In this document: piece after piece, positions 1 to 6,464 of the stretch
Layout of the letters: the number at the start of each line of letters is the position of its first letter
Position numbering within the stretch: position 1 is the first letter of the stretch
Position numbers and translations under genes: made by a program
The notes under the pieces: model-generated
Databases searched by the model: none
What the model was told of the DNA's origin: nothing
The model's input: only the letters and a program-made list of their open reading frames with translations
Assembly: GCA_021812865.1 (NCBI GenBank)
Contig: JAKAMP010000066.1
Location: 1-9,531 of the forward strand
DNA length: 9,531 nucleotides
Source of the DNA: Bacteroidota bacterium
GTDB lineage: Bacteria; Bacteroidota; Bacteroidia; Bacteroidales; JAAYUG01
Reading direction: 5' to 3'

Positions 1-47
1 TTTTTATTTTCAGCGTTAATACATTTATAAACCAAAATTCAATACCC

Positions 48-680
48 ATGAAAAGATTCATCTGGATATTTATTATAGTTGCTGCGACTTCCTTATCGGT
101 TCAGGCACAGTTTCTGAAATTCGGGATCAGGGGAGGCGTGAGTTCTTCCAGCATCAAGCCTGACGATGTGCTCAAAATCAACAATGTCGACTCGTTTAAA
201 ATTGTCGGCAATAATGCTACCGTTGGATTCCATATTGGGGTATTCGCGCGTATGAGCATCTCAAAATTGTTCATTGAACCCGAATTGTTGTTTTCCAACA
301 GCGGGGGCGAGGTGCAGGTGAAAGAAGTGATCAGCGGCAATACCTCATGGAAAAGCCAGAAATTCAATAAAATCGATATCCCGGTGCTTGTGGGCTGGAA
401 GTTCGGTCCCGCCCGGATTGAAGCAGGACCCGTGGCCAGCTTTATGTTATCCTCCAAATCCAACCTTTTCGATGCCGCTGCATATAAAGCAGATTTCAAA
501 AAGGCAACCATTGGGTACCAGGCAGGAGTGGGAATTGACCTGTTCAAAACCCTTGCCATCGATCTTAAATATGAGGGGAACCTCAGCAAGTTGGGCGACG
601 GCGTAACCATTGGCGGACAAAACTATCCGTATGATACCAGGGCTTCCCAGATTATTCTCAGCCTGGGATTATTCTTCTGA
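48..680 (+). CDS. Outer-membrane beta-barrel protein (PorT/OMP_b-brl_2-like)
   Basis: A 210-residue exported protein. Residues 1-20 form a signal peptide with a basic start (MKR), a hydrophobic core and a cleavage site around VQA-Q. The mature part is an alternation of short beta-strand-like stretches rich in Gly and aromatic residues (FGIRGGVS, GFHIGVFARM, KLFIEPELLF, DIPVLVGWKFG, IGYQAGVGIDL), and the chain ends in LGLFF, with the terminal aromatic residue typical of outer-membrane barrels. Length and layout fit the small 8-10 strand barrels common in Bacteroidota (PF13568-like). No enzymatic motif is visible, so the role could be structural, adhesive or transport-related. The ATG at 48 is chosen because it gives a complete signal peptide. 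Only 47 bases precede it, so the promoter cannot be judged. It is transcribed alone, since a terminator follows at 735. Family level is fairly sure; specific function is unknown. Confidence 0.85.
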   Translation: MKRFIWIFIIVAATSLSVQAQFLKFGIRGGVSSSSIKPDDVLKINNVDSFKIVGNNATVGFHIGVFARMSISKLFIEPELLFSNSGGEVQVKEVISGNTSWKSQKFNKIDIPVLVGWKFGPARIEAGPVASFMLSSKSNLFDAAAYKADFKKATIGYQAGVGIDLFKTLAIDLKYEGNLSKLGDGVTIGGQNYPYDTRASQIILSLGLFF

Positions 681-734
681 TTCCGGTCATTCAAATCGAC
701 AATACAACATTCTCTGAATCATAAATATATCAAA

Positions 735-763
735 AGAGGGATCGGCAGATCTCTCTTTTTTTT
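735..763 (+). terminator. Intrinsic terminator after the beta-barrel gene
   Basis: A 9-bp stem (735-743 with 748-756, one G-T wobble) and a 4-base loop GGCA are followed by an unbroken T run (756-763). It lies 54 bases after the stop codon of the beta-barrel gene. This separates that gene from the DUF3857 genes downstream. Confidence 0.85.
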
Positions 764-866
764 CTCCAAATTCATAACGTTTCGATTTTATTACTATATT
801 TCTTGTGCCGATCAGACTGAAAATTTTTTGATTAACCTGATAAAACCTAACCTAAACCACCTTTTT

Positions 867-2918
867 ATGAAAACCATGGTATATAAAGCTGGCTGTTTTG
901 CATTTTTTGCCGGTTGGTTCTTCCTGATTTCTTCACTCTCGGTCTCAGCTCAGAAACCTTTAATGAAATATGGGAAGATCGATATCGAAACCCTGAAAAT
1001 GAGTTCCTATGACAAAGACACTACAGCTCCGGCCCTGATTCTTGGCGATTATGGGGAAACTAATGTTAAACTGAGTCTCGAGGAAGGATGGTATTATGTT
1101 TTTACGCGCCACCAAAGGATTAAAATCTTTAATAAATCTGCATACGATCTTGCCAATCAAAAAGTCTACCTCACAAATTACGGATCAAAATCAGAACGGA
1201 TCAATGGTTTGAAGGCGGCTTCATATAATATTGAAAACGGGAAAACGGTAAAATCGGAGATGGACAAAAACGCCGTGTTTGATGAAGAAGTTGACAACCA
1301 TAACACCAAGGTAAATTTTACAATTCCCAATGTAAAAGAAGGTAGTGTAATAGAATATACTTATTCAATTAAATCACCTTATGTTATTTTCATTCCCGAC
1401 TGGGATTTTCAGTCAGATATTCCTGCTCTCTGGAGTGAATACAGGGTCAGCTATCCTGAATATTTTAACTATAAAAAATTGCAACAGGGATACCTGAATT
1501 TTGATGTTAACGAAGTCTCCACAAGGCCTGTTACGATTTCGGTTATGAGCAATGATAAGTCAAACGGGCCGGTGGCCAAATCCGATATATCGACAGACCG
1601 AATTCAGTATACCGATAATATATACCGTTATATGGTCAACAATGTTCCTGCCTTTCATGAGGAGCCTTATATGAATGCAGTAAAAAACTATGTTGCGGCC
1701 ATTGATTTCGAACTGGGATCCTATAATCCTCCGCAGGGAATGACCACGAATTTTTATAATACCTGGGATAAGGTAAATGAAGAATTGCTTAAAGATGATC
1801 AGTTTGGACTACAGTTAAAACATGGCGGTTTTCTGAAGGATTATATTGGAACAATTCAGTCGGTTTCATCTGATCCGATGAATAAGATGATTGCTGCATT
1901 CCATTTCATCAAATACAGGATGAAATGGAATAATCATAATGGCTTCTATGTCACTAAGAGCCTGAAAGATGCTTTTGATAAACAAACGGGGAATTCCGCT
2001 GATATTAATCTTTTGCTGGTATTGATGTTAAGAGAACTTGGACTCGATGCTGATCCTGTTATTCTTAGTACCCGCGAGAATGGACAACTTCATCCTGCCC
2101 AGATTATGCTGAACAAATTCAATTATGTCATTGCAGAATGCAAAATAGGACAGAACGCCTATTTACTCGACGCAACGGAAAAAGCGTGCCCGTATTCTTT
2201 GTTACCATACCGTTGCCTCAATGGCAGAGGGCGAATAATAAGCGAGAGTAATTCTGATTGGATTGACCTGAACAGCAAGCAAAAATACGAATATTCATGT
2301 ATGCTCGATCTTGCTATAGCTACCGACGGAAAACTTTCGGGCACGATGAGCTATCTTCTGAACAATTATGCTGGATTGGTTTATCGAAATGATATTCTTG
2401 CTAAAAATTCAAAGGATGATTATGCCCTGGAATTTGAAAACGAAAATCACGGTGTAACATTGACAAACCTTGAGATCGATAATCTTGATAGCCTGAATAA
2501 ACCTTTGATTCAGAAGGGGAATATCGAGGTCTCAAATGCCTGCATGGTTGCAGGTGACCTGTTGACTTTTAATCCCACGCTTTTTGAACAACTTGCTTCC
2601 AATCCGTTTAAACTGCCGAAAAGAGAATACCCTGTGGATTTTGCTTACCCCCGGCAGTTTAAATACATGTTCCGGTACGCCATTCCTGACGGTTATTCCT
2701 TAGAGGAACTTCCCCCTGATGTATCCATTGCCCTTCCAAATGGCAAAGGTAGGTACATCTCAAGCATCAAAGCTTTGGGCAAAGTGGTCATGGTCAATAA
2801 TATACTTGATATCAATGTTCCCTTATTCACCTCTGAAGATTATGAGGTACTGCGGCAATTCTATGACACAGTAGTGAAAAGAGAGGCGACCATGCTGGTG
2901 CTGAAAAAAACAAACTAA
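867..2918 (+). CDS. Exported DUF3857 protein with degenerate transglutaminase-like domain
   Basis: A 683-residue protein counted from the ATG at 867. The frame also opens at a TTG at 828, but starting there puts 13 extra polar residues before the signal peptide, so 867 is preferred. The signal peptide spans residues 1-29 (hydrophobic core around CFAFFAGWFFLISSLSV, cleavage near VSA-Q). The N-terminal half matches the DUF3857 layout (YDKDT, RIKIFNKSAYDLA, NVKEGSVIEYTYSIKSP). The middle is a transglutaminase/papain-like core. There the usual catalytic Cys is Ser377 (context GNSADINLLLVLMLRELGL) and the usual His is Tyr420 (FNYVIAE), while the Asp is kept (Asp435, LLDAT). The remaining C-terminal part looks beta-rich. 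The loss of Cys and His suggests a non-catalytic, binding or scaffolding role in the periplasm. A related protein with an intact triad follows 90 bases downstream. Function of the family is not established. Confidence 0.85.
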   Translation: MKTMVYKAGCFAFFAGWFFLISSLSVSAQKPLMKYGKIDIETLKMSSYDKDTTAPALILGDYGETNVKLSLEEGWYYVFTRHQRIKIFNKSAYDLANQKVYLTNYGSKSERINGLKAASYNIENGKTVKSEMDKNAVFDEEVDNHNTKVNFTIPNVKEGSVIEYTYSIKSPYVIFIPDWDFQSDIPALWSEYRVSYPEYFNYKKLQQGYLNFDVNEVSTRPVTISVMSNDKSNGPVAKSDISTDRIQYTDNIYRYMVNNVPAFHEEPYMNAVKNYVAAIDFELGSYNPPQGMTTNFYNTWDKVNEELLKDDQFGLQLKHGGFLKDYIGTIQSVSSDPMNKMIAAFHFIKYRMKWNNHNGFYVTKSLKDAFDKQTGNSADINLLLVLMLRELGLDADPVILSTRENGQLHPAQIMLNKFNYVIAECKIGQNAYLLDATEKACPYSLLPYRCLNGRGRIISESNSDWIDLNSKQKYEYSCMLDLAIATDGKLSGTMSYLLNNYAGLVYRNDILAKNSKDDYALEFENENHGVTLTNLEIDNLDSLNKPLIQKGNIEVSNACMVAGDLLTFNPTLFEQLASNPFKLPKREYPVDFAYPRQFKYMFRYAIPDGYSLEELPPDVSIALPNGKGRYISSIKALGKVVMVNNILDINVPLFTSEDYEVLRQFYDTVVKREATMLVLKKTN

Positions 2919-2937
2919 CCTTACCTTACGCTTTCAT

Positions 2938-2962
2938 CATTAAGCATATGTTATACTTAATG
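2938..2962. repeat. Inverted repeat between the two DUF3857 genes
   Basis: Arms CATTAAG (2938-2944) and CTTAATG (2956-2962) pair perfectly. After one mismatch, three more inner base pairs are possible. The spacing suits a hairpin, with an AT-rich stretch afterwards (TGTATTTTAT). It may be a weak terminator or processing site between the two paralogous genes, or a protein-binding dyad. It lacks a clean T run, so no role is assigned. Confidence 0.35.
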
Positions 2963-3008
2963 TATTTTATGATCAACTATCGGTAAATTATGGTTTAATC
3001 AGCACTTT

Positions 3009-4949
3009 ATGAATCGAAGAACCCCGAAAATATTTCCACATTTTAATAAAATGTTAGCAGGACTGTTTTACAGTGTTTTGTTTTTCATCCTTATGTGTGT
3101 TCCGGCGTTTGCTCAATATCCTGTTTCCGAAATTCCCGATTCCCTGAAATCAAATGCGGTCGCCGTGATTCGCGATAACACCATGAACTTCACTTTCGTC
3201 AATCTGAAGAAAAATGTTTATTCGGTACATTCTGTAATCACCGTTTTGAAAAAAACTGGCGATAAATTTGCCGCTTTTACCGAATATTATGACCATTTCC
3301 GGAAAATTACATTCCGGAAGGGAATGATTTATAATGCAAATGGAACATTGATACGAAAAGTGAAATCATCGGAACTGAATGATTACAGTGGCTCCGGAGG
3401 CGCTTCCTTATTTGTCGATTACCGATTGAAACAATTTACCCCGCTCGTTTCTTCTTATCCCTATACGGTAGAATACGAGTTTGAAGAGGCTGTTGATGGA
3501 TCATTCAGTTTTCCTGACTGGCTGCCACAGATTGATTATGGCATTGCTGTGCAGAATTCTTCCTTGCAGGTCAACGTTCCCGCAGGATATAATATCAGGT
3601 ATAAGGCATTCAATATGCATGATTCATGCCGTGAATCCGAACAGCACGGAGTGAAATCCTGTTCATGGCTGGTACAGAACCTTAAGGCCCTGGAACGGGA
3701 ACCTTTCTCTCCCGAACTCCGGTTCATTTCCCCCCATGTACTCACAGCCCCATCCGATTTCGAAATGGACGAGTATAAGGGAAACATGGATACCTGGAAA
3801 GATTTTGGTCAATGGCTGAATAAACTGGATGCAGGCCGCGATGTGCTTCCGGTTTCGACAGTTTCAAAACTTGAAGAAATGGTCAGGAATGCTCAGGATG
3901 AAAAGGATAAAATCAGGATTCTCTATAAATTTCTGCAATCAAAAACCCGGTATGTGAGTGTGCAGCTTGGCATTGGTGGATTACAGCCTATCCCTGCCTC
4001 GGTGGTCGACCAGGTGGGCTATGGCGACTGCAAAGCGCTTTCCAATTACATGCTGGCCATGCTCAAAGCGGTTGGGATAAAATCATATTATACCACTGTG
4101 AAAGCAGGGGACTATTTCCCTCAGATGATCGAAGATTTCCCCTCTTTCCAGGCAAACCACGCCATTCTCTTTGTTCCCATGAAAAAAGATACCGTATGGC
4201 TTGAGTGCACCAGCCAGATTTGCCCGTTCAACTACCTTGGCATGTTTACAAGCGACCGGATGACTCTGGTAATGAAAGATGACGGGGGTGAGCTGGTCCG
4301 TACCCGCATGTACCCTGCCAATGAGAATTTCCTTTACACGAAGGCGAAAGTGAGAATGTTTGCCGAAGGCAATGCTTCTGCAACCATTTCCAGAAGCTAT
4401 GGAGGACTTCAGTTCGATGAAATGATGTACCTGGAACATGCACCGGATAATGACGTGAAGGATTGGTTATATAAAAACATCGATATCCCTAACTACCAGT
4501 TAAAATTATATTCCATCACAGGCGATAGTACAGACAAGCCCGAGGCCTCGCTGAAACTGTCACTTGAACTGGTTAATTATGCGTCGGTAAGCGGGAAAAG
4601 GCTCTTTGTTCCATGCAACCTGGTTTCAAAAAGCGATTATTTCCCTGCCAAAACAAGGGAAAGAAAACAACCCATCGAGGTGAGTTACGGATTTTACGAT
4701 GCCGATACTGTGGAATATGAATTGCCTCCGGGATTCTCCCCGGAATTCTCACCTTCGCCGGTCTCCCTCAATACTCCTTTTGGAGATTACAGGGCCAGTA
4801 TCCTTATCATGCCAGGCAAGCTCATATATTGCCGCTCCCTTCTTTTCAGGAAGGGAACATACCCTGCCAGCCAATATCCTGATTTTCAAAAGTTCTTCAA
4901 AGATATTGCCAATGCCGATGCCAATAAGATCATTCTGATCGGGAAATGA
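3009..4949 (+). CDS. Exported DUF3857/transglutaminase-like protein, intact triad
   Basis: A 646-residue exported protein. The signal peptide has a long basic n-region (MNRRTPK), a hydrophobic stretch (AGLFYSVLFFILMCV) and a cleavage site near AFA-Q. A start at Met15 (ATG at 3051) is possible and would also give a signal peptide. Residues about 45-220 correspond to DUF3857 (VHSVITVLKKTG, GMIYNANGTLIRKVKSSEL, PYTVEYEFEEAVDGSF). The transglutaminase-like core follows with a recognisable triad: Cys341 in GYGDCKALSNYM, His384 in ANHAILFVP, and an acidic residue Glu399 in VWLECTSQ, where Asp is often found in the wider superfamily. The C-terminal third is beta-rich and ends without an anchor. It is probably a periplasmic cysteine amidase, protease or crosslinking enzyme; substrate unknown. 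It sits directly after a degenerate paralogue, so the two may work as an active/inactive pair. No promoter was found for it, which favours co-transcription from upstream. Confidence 0.88.
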   Translation: MNRRTPKIFPHFNKMLAGLFYSVLFFILMCVPAFAQYPVSEIPDSLKSNAVAVIRDNTMNFTFVNLKKNVYSVHSVITVLKKTGDKFAAFTEYYDHFRKITFRKGMIYNANGTLIRKVKSSELNDYSGSGGASLFVDYRLKQFTPLVSSYPYTVEYEFEEAVDGSFSFPDWLPQIDYGIAVQNSSLQVNVPAGYNIRYKAFNMHDSCRESEQHGVKSCSWLVQNLKALEREPFSPELRFISPHVLTAPSDFEMDEYKGNMDTWKDFGQWLNKLDAGRDVLPVSTVSKLEEMVRNAQDEKDKIRILYKFLQSKTRYVSVQLGIGGLQPIPASVVDQVGYGDCKALSNYMLAMLKAVGIKSYYTTVKAGDYFPQMIEDFPSFQANHAILFVPMKKDTVWLECTSQICPFNYLGMFTSDRMTLVMKDDGGELVRTRMYPANENFLYTKAKVRMFAEGNASATISRSYGGLQFDEMMYLEHAPDNDVKDWLYKNIDIPNYQLKLYSITGDSTDKPEASLKLSLELVNYASVSGKRLFVPCNLVSKSDYFPAKTRERKQPIEVSYGFYDADTVEYELPPGFSPEFSPSPVSLNTPFGDYRASILIMPGKLIYCRSLLFRKGTYPASQYPDFQKFFKDIANADANKIILIGK

Positions 4950-4957
4950 TACTTTTG
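4950..4957 (+). promoter_or_regulatory. Possible -7 promoter element for the SRAP gene
   Basis: TACTTTTG matches the Bacteroidota -7 consensus TAnnTTTG exactly and starts immediately after the stop codon of the preceding gene. It would place transcription start near 4964, about 14 bases before the SRAP ATG. No good TTTG is present 19 bp upstream, so the match is partial. It may allow SRAP to be expressed apart from the DUF3857 genes. Confidence 0.35.
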
Positions 4958-4977
4958 TTATTGTAATTGCGATCTCT

Positions 4978-5706
4978 ATGTGCTATACCATCGAGATTAA
5001 CCTCAGCAAGCATGCCCTGGAAAACAGGTTTGGAGTGAAATCGCGCCCCCGTGATTTCACCCCAAGGTATGTGGTATCGGCTTTCAGCATGCCCGAAATT
5101 CCGGTAATTGCAGGAGAAGAGGAGAAGGTGATCGATTTTTTCAGGTGGGGACTGATCCCTTCATGGACTCGCGACGAACAGTCGGCAAAGGAGATCCGTC
5201 TGAAAACCTTCAATGCGAGGGCGGAAACGATCGCTGAGAAACCGGCTTTCCGGGACGCTTTCAGAAAAAGAAGATGCCTCGTTCTGGTACACGGCTTTTT
5301 CGAATGGCATGAATGGAATAAGAAGAAGTACCCTTTTTATATCCGGCTTAGAAACAACGAACCTTTCGCACTTGCCGGCATTTATGACCAATGGCTGAAT
5401 AAGGAAACCGGGGAACTGATTACCTCGGTTTCTATCGTTACTACTGAAGCCAATTCCATCATGCAGAAAATCCACAATACAAAGAAAAGAATGCCTGTGA
5501 TCCTGCCGAAATCAAAGGAATTTGAGTGGATTGACCAAACCGTCCCTGCAGAAAAGGCGGGAGAAATGCTTAAGCCTTTCGATCCATCCGGTATGGATGC
5601 CCATGCCATTGCCCCAATCAATCCCGCCCGCGGAGACCAATACTTGTCAGACGATGTTCTGAACCCCTATCAGTATCCAGAACTGTCGGATTTGGGCAAC
5701 TTCTAA
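4978..5706 (+). CDS. SRAP-family abasic-site DNA-protein crosslinker (YedK/HMCES homologue)
   Basis: A 242-residue cytosolic protein, close to the usual 220-260 residues of SRAP proteins. The start is fixed by chemistry: MCY places Cys2 at the N terminus once Met is removed, and family members use this Cys to form a thiazolidine crosslink with the open-ring aldehyde of abasic sites in single-stranded DNA. Other active-site positions are present: Asn79 (FNARAE), Glu109 (HGFFEWHEW) and His166 (IHNTKKRMPVIL). Further family motifs are FFRWGLIPSW near residue 60 and APINPARG near the C terminus. In known homologues the crosslink shields abasic sites during replication, and the Glu/His pair supports its reversal. 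The gene lies 28 bases after the DUF3857 gene, may have its own -7 element, and ends at a terminator. No SOS operator was recognised. The family assignment is very secure. Confidence 0.96.
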   Translation: MCYTIEINLSKHALENRFGVKSRPRDFTPRYVVSAFSMPEIPVIAGEEEKVIDFFRWGLIPSWTRDEQSAKEIRLKTFNARAETIAEKPAFRDAFRKRRCLVLVHGFFEWHEWNKKKYPFYIRLRNNEPFALAGIYDQWLNKETGELITSVSIVTTEANSIMQKIHNTKKRMPVILPKSKEFEWIDQTVPAEKAGEMLKPFDPSGMDAHAIAPINPARGDQYLSDDVLNPYQYPELSDLGNF

Positions 5707-5739
5707 GCTTTGTGAATTGGCCTGAATTCAAAGTAGCCG

Positions 5740-5766
5740 GTAGAGGGTTTGCCTCTGCTTTCTTTT
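5740..5766 (+). terminator. Intrinsic terminator after the SRAP gene
   Basis: A 7-bp stem (5740-5746 with 5752-5758, one G-T wobble) and a 5-base loop are followed by TTTCTTTT. It begins 34 bases after the SRAP stop codon. The stem is shorter and the T run less pure than in the other two terminators of the window. Confidence 0.6.
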
Positions 5767-5776
5767 GTGTAACCAT

Positions 5777-5980
5777 TCAAGGGAGACTCTCGATCCCCAG
5801 GTTTTGAGTGGCCTTAATCAATTCGTAAAGAACAAAACAACGACCATATACCACACAATTTTCAGGGCTTAAGGGTCCAGTGTATCCAACAGATGCTCCT
5901 TCCTTCTGGGAAACAAGGACGATCGGTTCTAAGATTTTGCCGGTACCCGGGTTCTGAATTTTATCCTGTGTACTGACTTC
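5777..5980 (-). pseudogene. Possible gene remnant: 67-codon open frame with no start codon
   Basis: Between the SRAP terminator and the operator region, the minus strand carries an open frame of 67 codons bounded by TAA (5981-5983) and TGA (5777-5779). It has no ATG, and no GTG or TTG near its beginning. The translation nevertheless looks protein-like, with segments such as GKILEPIVLVSQKEGASVG and VVYGRCFVLYELIKATQN, and a natural-looking C terminus. I do not recognise the family. It could be the decayed 3' end of a gene whose 5' part was lost when the blaI-like operon or its promoter arrived, a gene with a rare start codon (an ATT lies near the beginning), or chance. Apart from this, the stretch 5707-5997 shows nothing else. 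Confidence 0.3.
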
Positions 5981-5998
5981 TTAATAAATGTTAAAAAC

Positions 5999-6014
5999 TA
6001 CGAATAATTTCGTA
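5999..6014. promoter_or_regulatory. Operator 1, probable BlaI-like repressor site
   Basis: TACGAATAATTTCGTA is a palindrome with 6-bp arms (TACGAA/TTCGTA) around a TAAT centre. It is repeated exactly at 6029-6044, 30 bp centre to centre, about three helical turns. It lies just upstream of the -33 box. BlaI/MecI-type repressors bind dyads with TAC...GTA half-sites near their own promoters, and the gene downstream encodes such a repressor. The role is inferred from position and symmetry. Confidence 0.8.
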
Positions 6015-6021
6015 AATCATA

Positions 6022-6052
6022 TTTGATCTACGAATAATTTCGTATATATTTG
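6022..6052 (+). promoter_or_regulatory. Bacteroidota-type promoter of the blaI-like/M56 operon
   Basis: A -33 box TTTG (6022-6025), exactly 19 bp of spacer, and a -7 box TATATTTG (6045-6052) match the Bacteroidota primary sigma-factor consensus TTTG-N19-TAnnTTTG at every defined position. Transcription should start near 6058-6060, about 15-17 bases before the repressor ATG. The spacer is filled almost completely by operator 2, so repressor and RNA polymerase should exclude each other. Confidence 0.85.
6029..6044. promoter_or_regulatory. Operator 2, inside the promoter spacer
   Basis: An identical copy of the 16-bp palindrome at 5999-6014; with the preceding C the exact direct repeat is 17 bp. 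It ends at the base before the -7 box and begins four bases after the -33 box. Occupancy would block the promoter directly, consistent with negative autoregulation by the downstream BlaI-family protein. Confidence 0.82.
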
Positions 6053-6074
6053 AGGGAAGAAAACACCTGATTGT

Positions 6075-6464
6075 ATGATAAAAATGAAAATGATCAAACC
6101 TACGGAATCCGAACTGGAGATCCTTGGAATTCTTTGGAGTAAAGGTCCTTCAACGGTCAGGGTGGTGAACGATGAACTCTCCCTGAAACGCAGGGTGGGG
6201 TATACCACAACCCTTAAATTGATGCAGATCATGACCGAAAAGGGACTGCTACGAAGGAAAAAAGATTCCAGGAATCACATTTATTTTCCTGTGGCGAAAG
6301 AAGACGATACCAAGAATGCCATGATCCAGCGGTTTATCGATACCATATTTGACGGTTCTGCCACCCGCCTGGTCATGCAGGCTCTCGGTAATCATGAAAC
6401 AACGCCCGAAGAACTTGAAAAAATTAAAGAACTGATCAGGGAAAAGGAAGGAGGTGAAAAATGA
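6075..6464 (+). CDS. BlaI/MecI-family winged-helix transcriptional repressor
   Basis: A 129-residue cytosolic DNA-binding protein, matching the family's usual 120-130 residues. The N-terminal winged helix covers about residues 9-80: PTESELEILGILWSKGPSTV is the characteristic first helix and turn, GYTTTLKLMQIMTEKGLL (42-59) is the recognition-helix region, and the wing follows (RRKKDSRNHIYFPV). Residues about 80-129 form the helical dimerisation part. Starts at 6084 and 6090 are also possible (MIKMKMIKP); 6075 is taken as the first ATG after the inferred transcription start. Two identical palindromes overlap its promoter, indicating autorepression. Its stop overlaps the start of the M56 peptidase gene by four bases (ATGA), the classic blaI-blaR arrangement in which the membrane protease signals inactivation of the repressor. 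No beta-lactamase gene is nearby, so the regulon need not involve beta-lactams. Confidence 0.93.
   Translation: MIKMKMIKPTESELEILGILWSKGPSTVRVVNDELSLKRRVGYTTTLKLMQIMTEKGLLRRKKDSRNHIYFPVAKEDDTKNAMIQRFIDTIFDGSATRLVMQALGNHETTPEELEKIKELIREKEGGEK
6448..6456 (+). promoter_or_regulatory. Strong Shine-Dalgarno site for the M56 gene
   Basis: AAGGAGGTG lies within the end of the repressor gene, with six bases between GGAGG and the ATG at 6461. Such a near-perfect site is unusual for Bacteroidota, which mostly start translation from A-rich leaders, and no other gene here has one. It fixes the M56 start and, with the ATGA overlap, suggests translational coupling. Confidence 0.7.

Noticed and set aside
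101..610. Long minus-strand open frame opposite the beta-barrel gene.
   Set aside because: It is antisense to a convincing gene with signal peptide and barrel pattern, and its translation shows no recognisable motif.
795..802. TATATTTC as a -7 box for the first DUF3857 gene.
   Set aside because: The last base deviates from TAnnTTTG and no TTTG occurs about 19 bp upstream, so it is too weak to list as a promoter.
5035..5060. Inverted repeat GTGAAATC/GATTTCAC inside the SRAP gene.
   Set aside because: It lies fully within conserved coding sequence (GVKSRPRDFTP) and the 10-base loop contains nothing notable; codon coincidence explains it.
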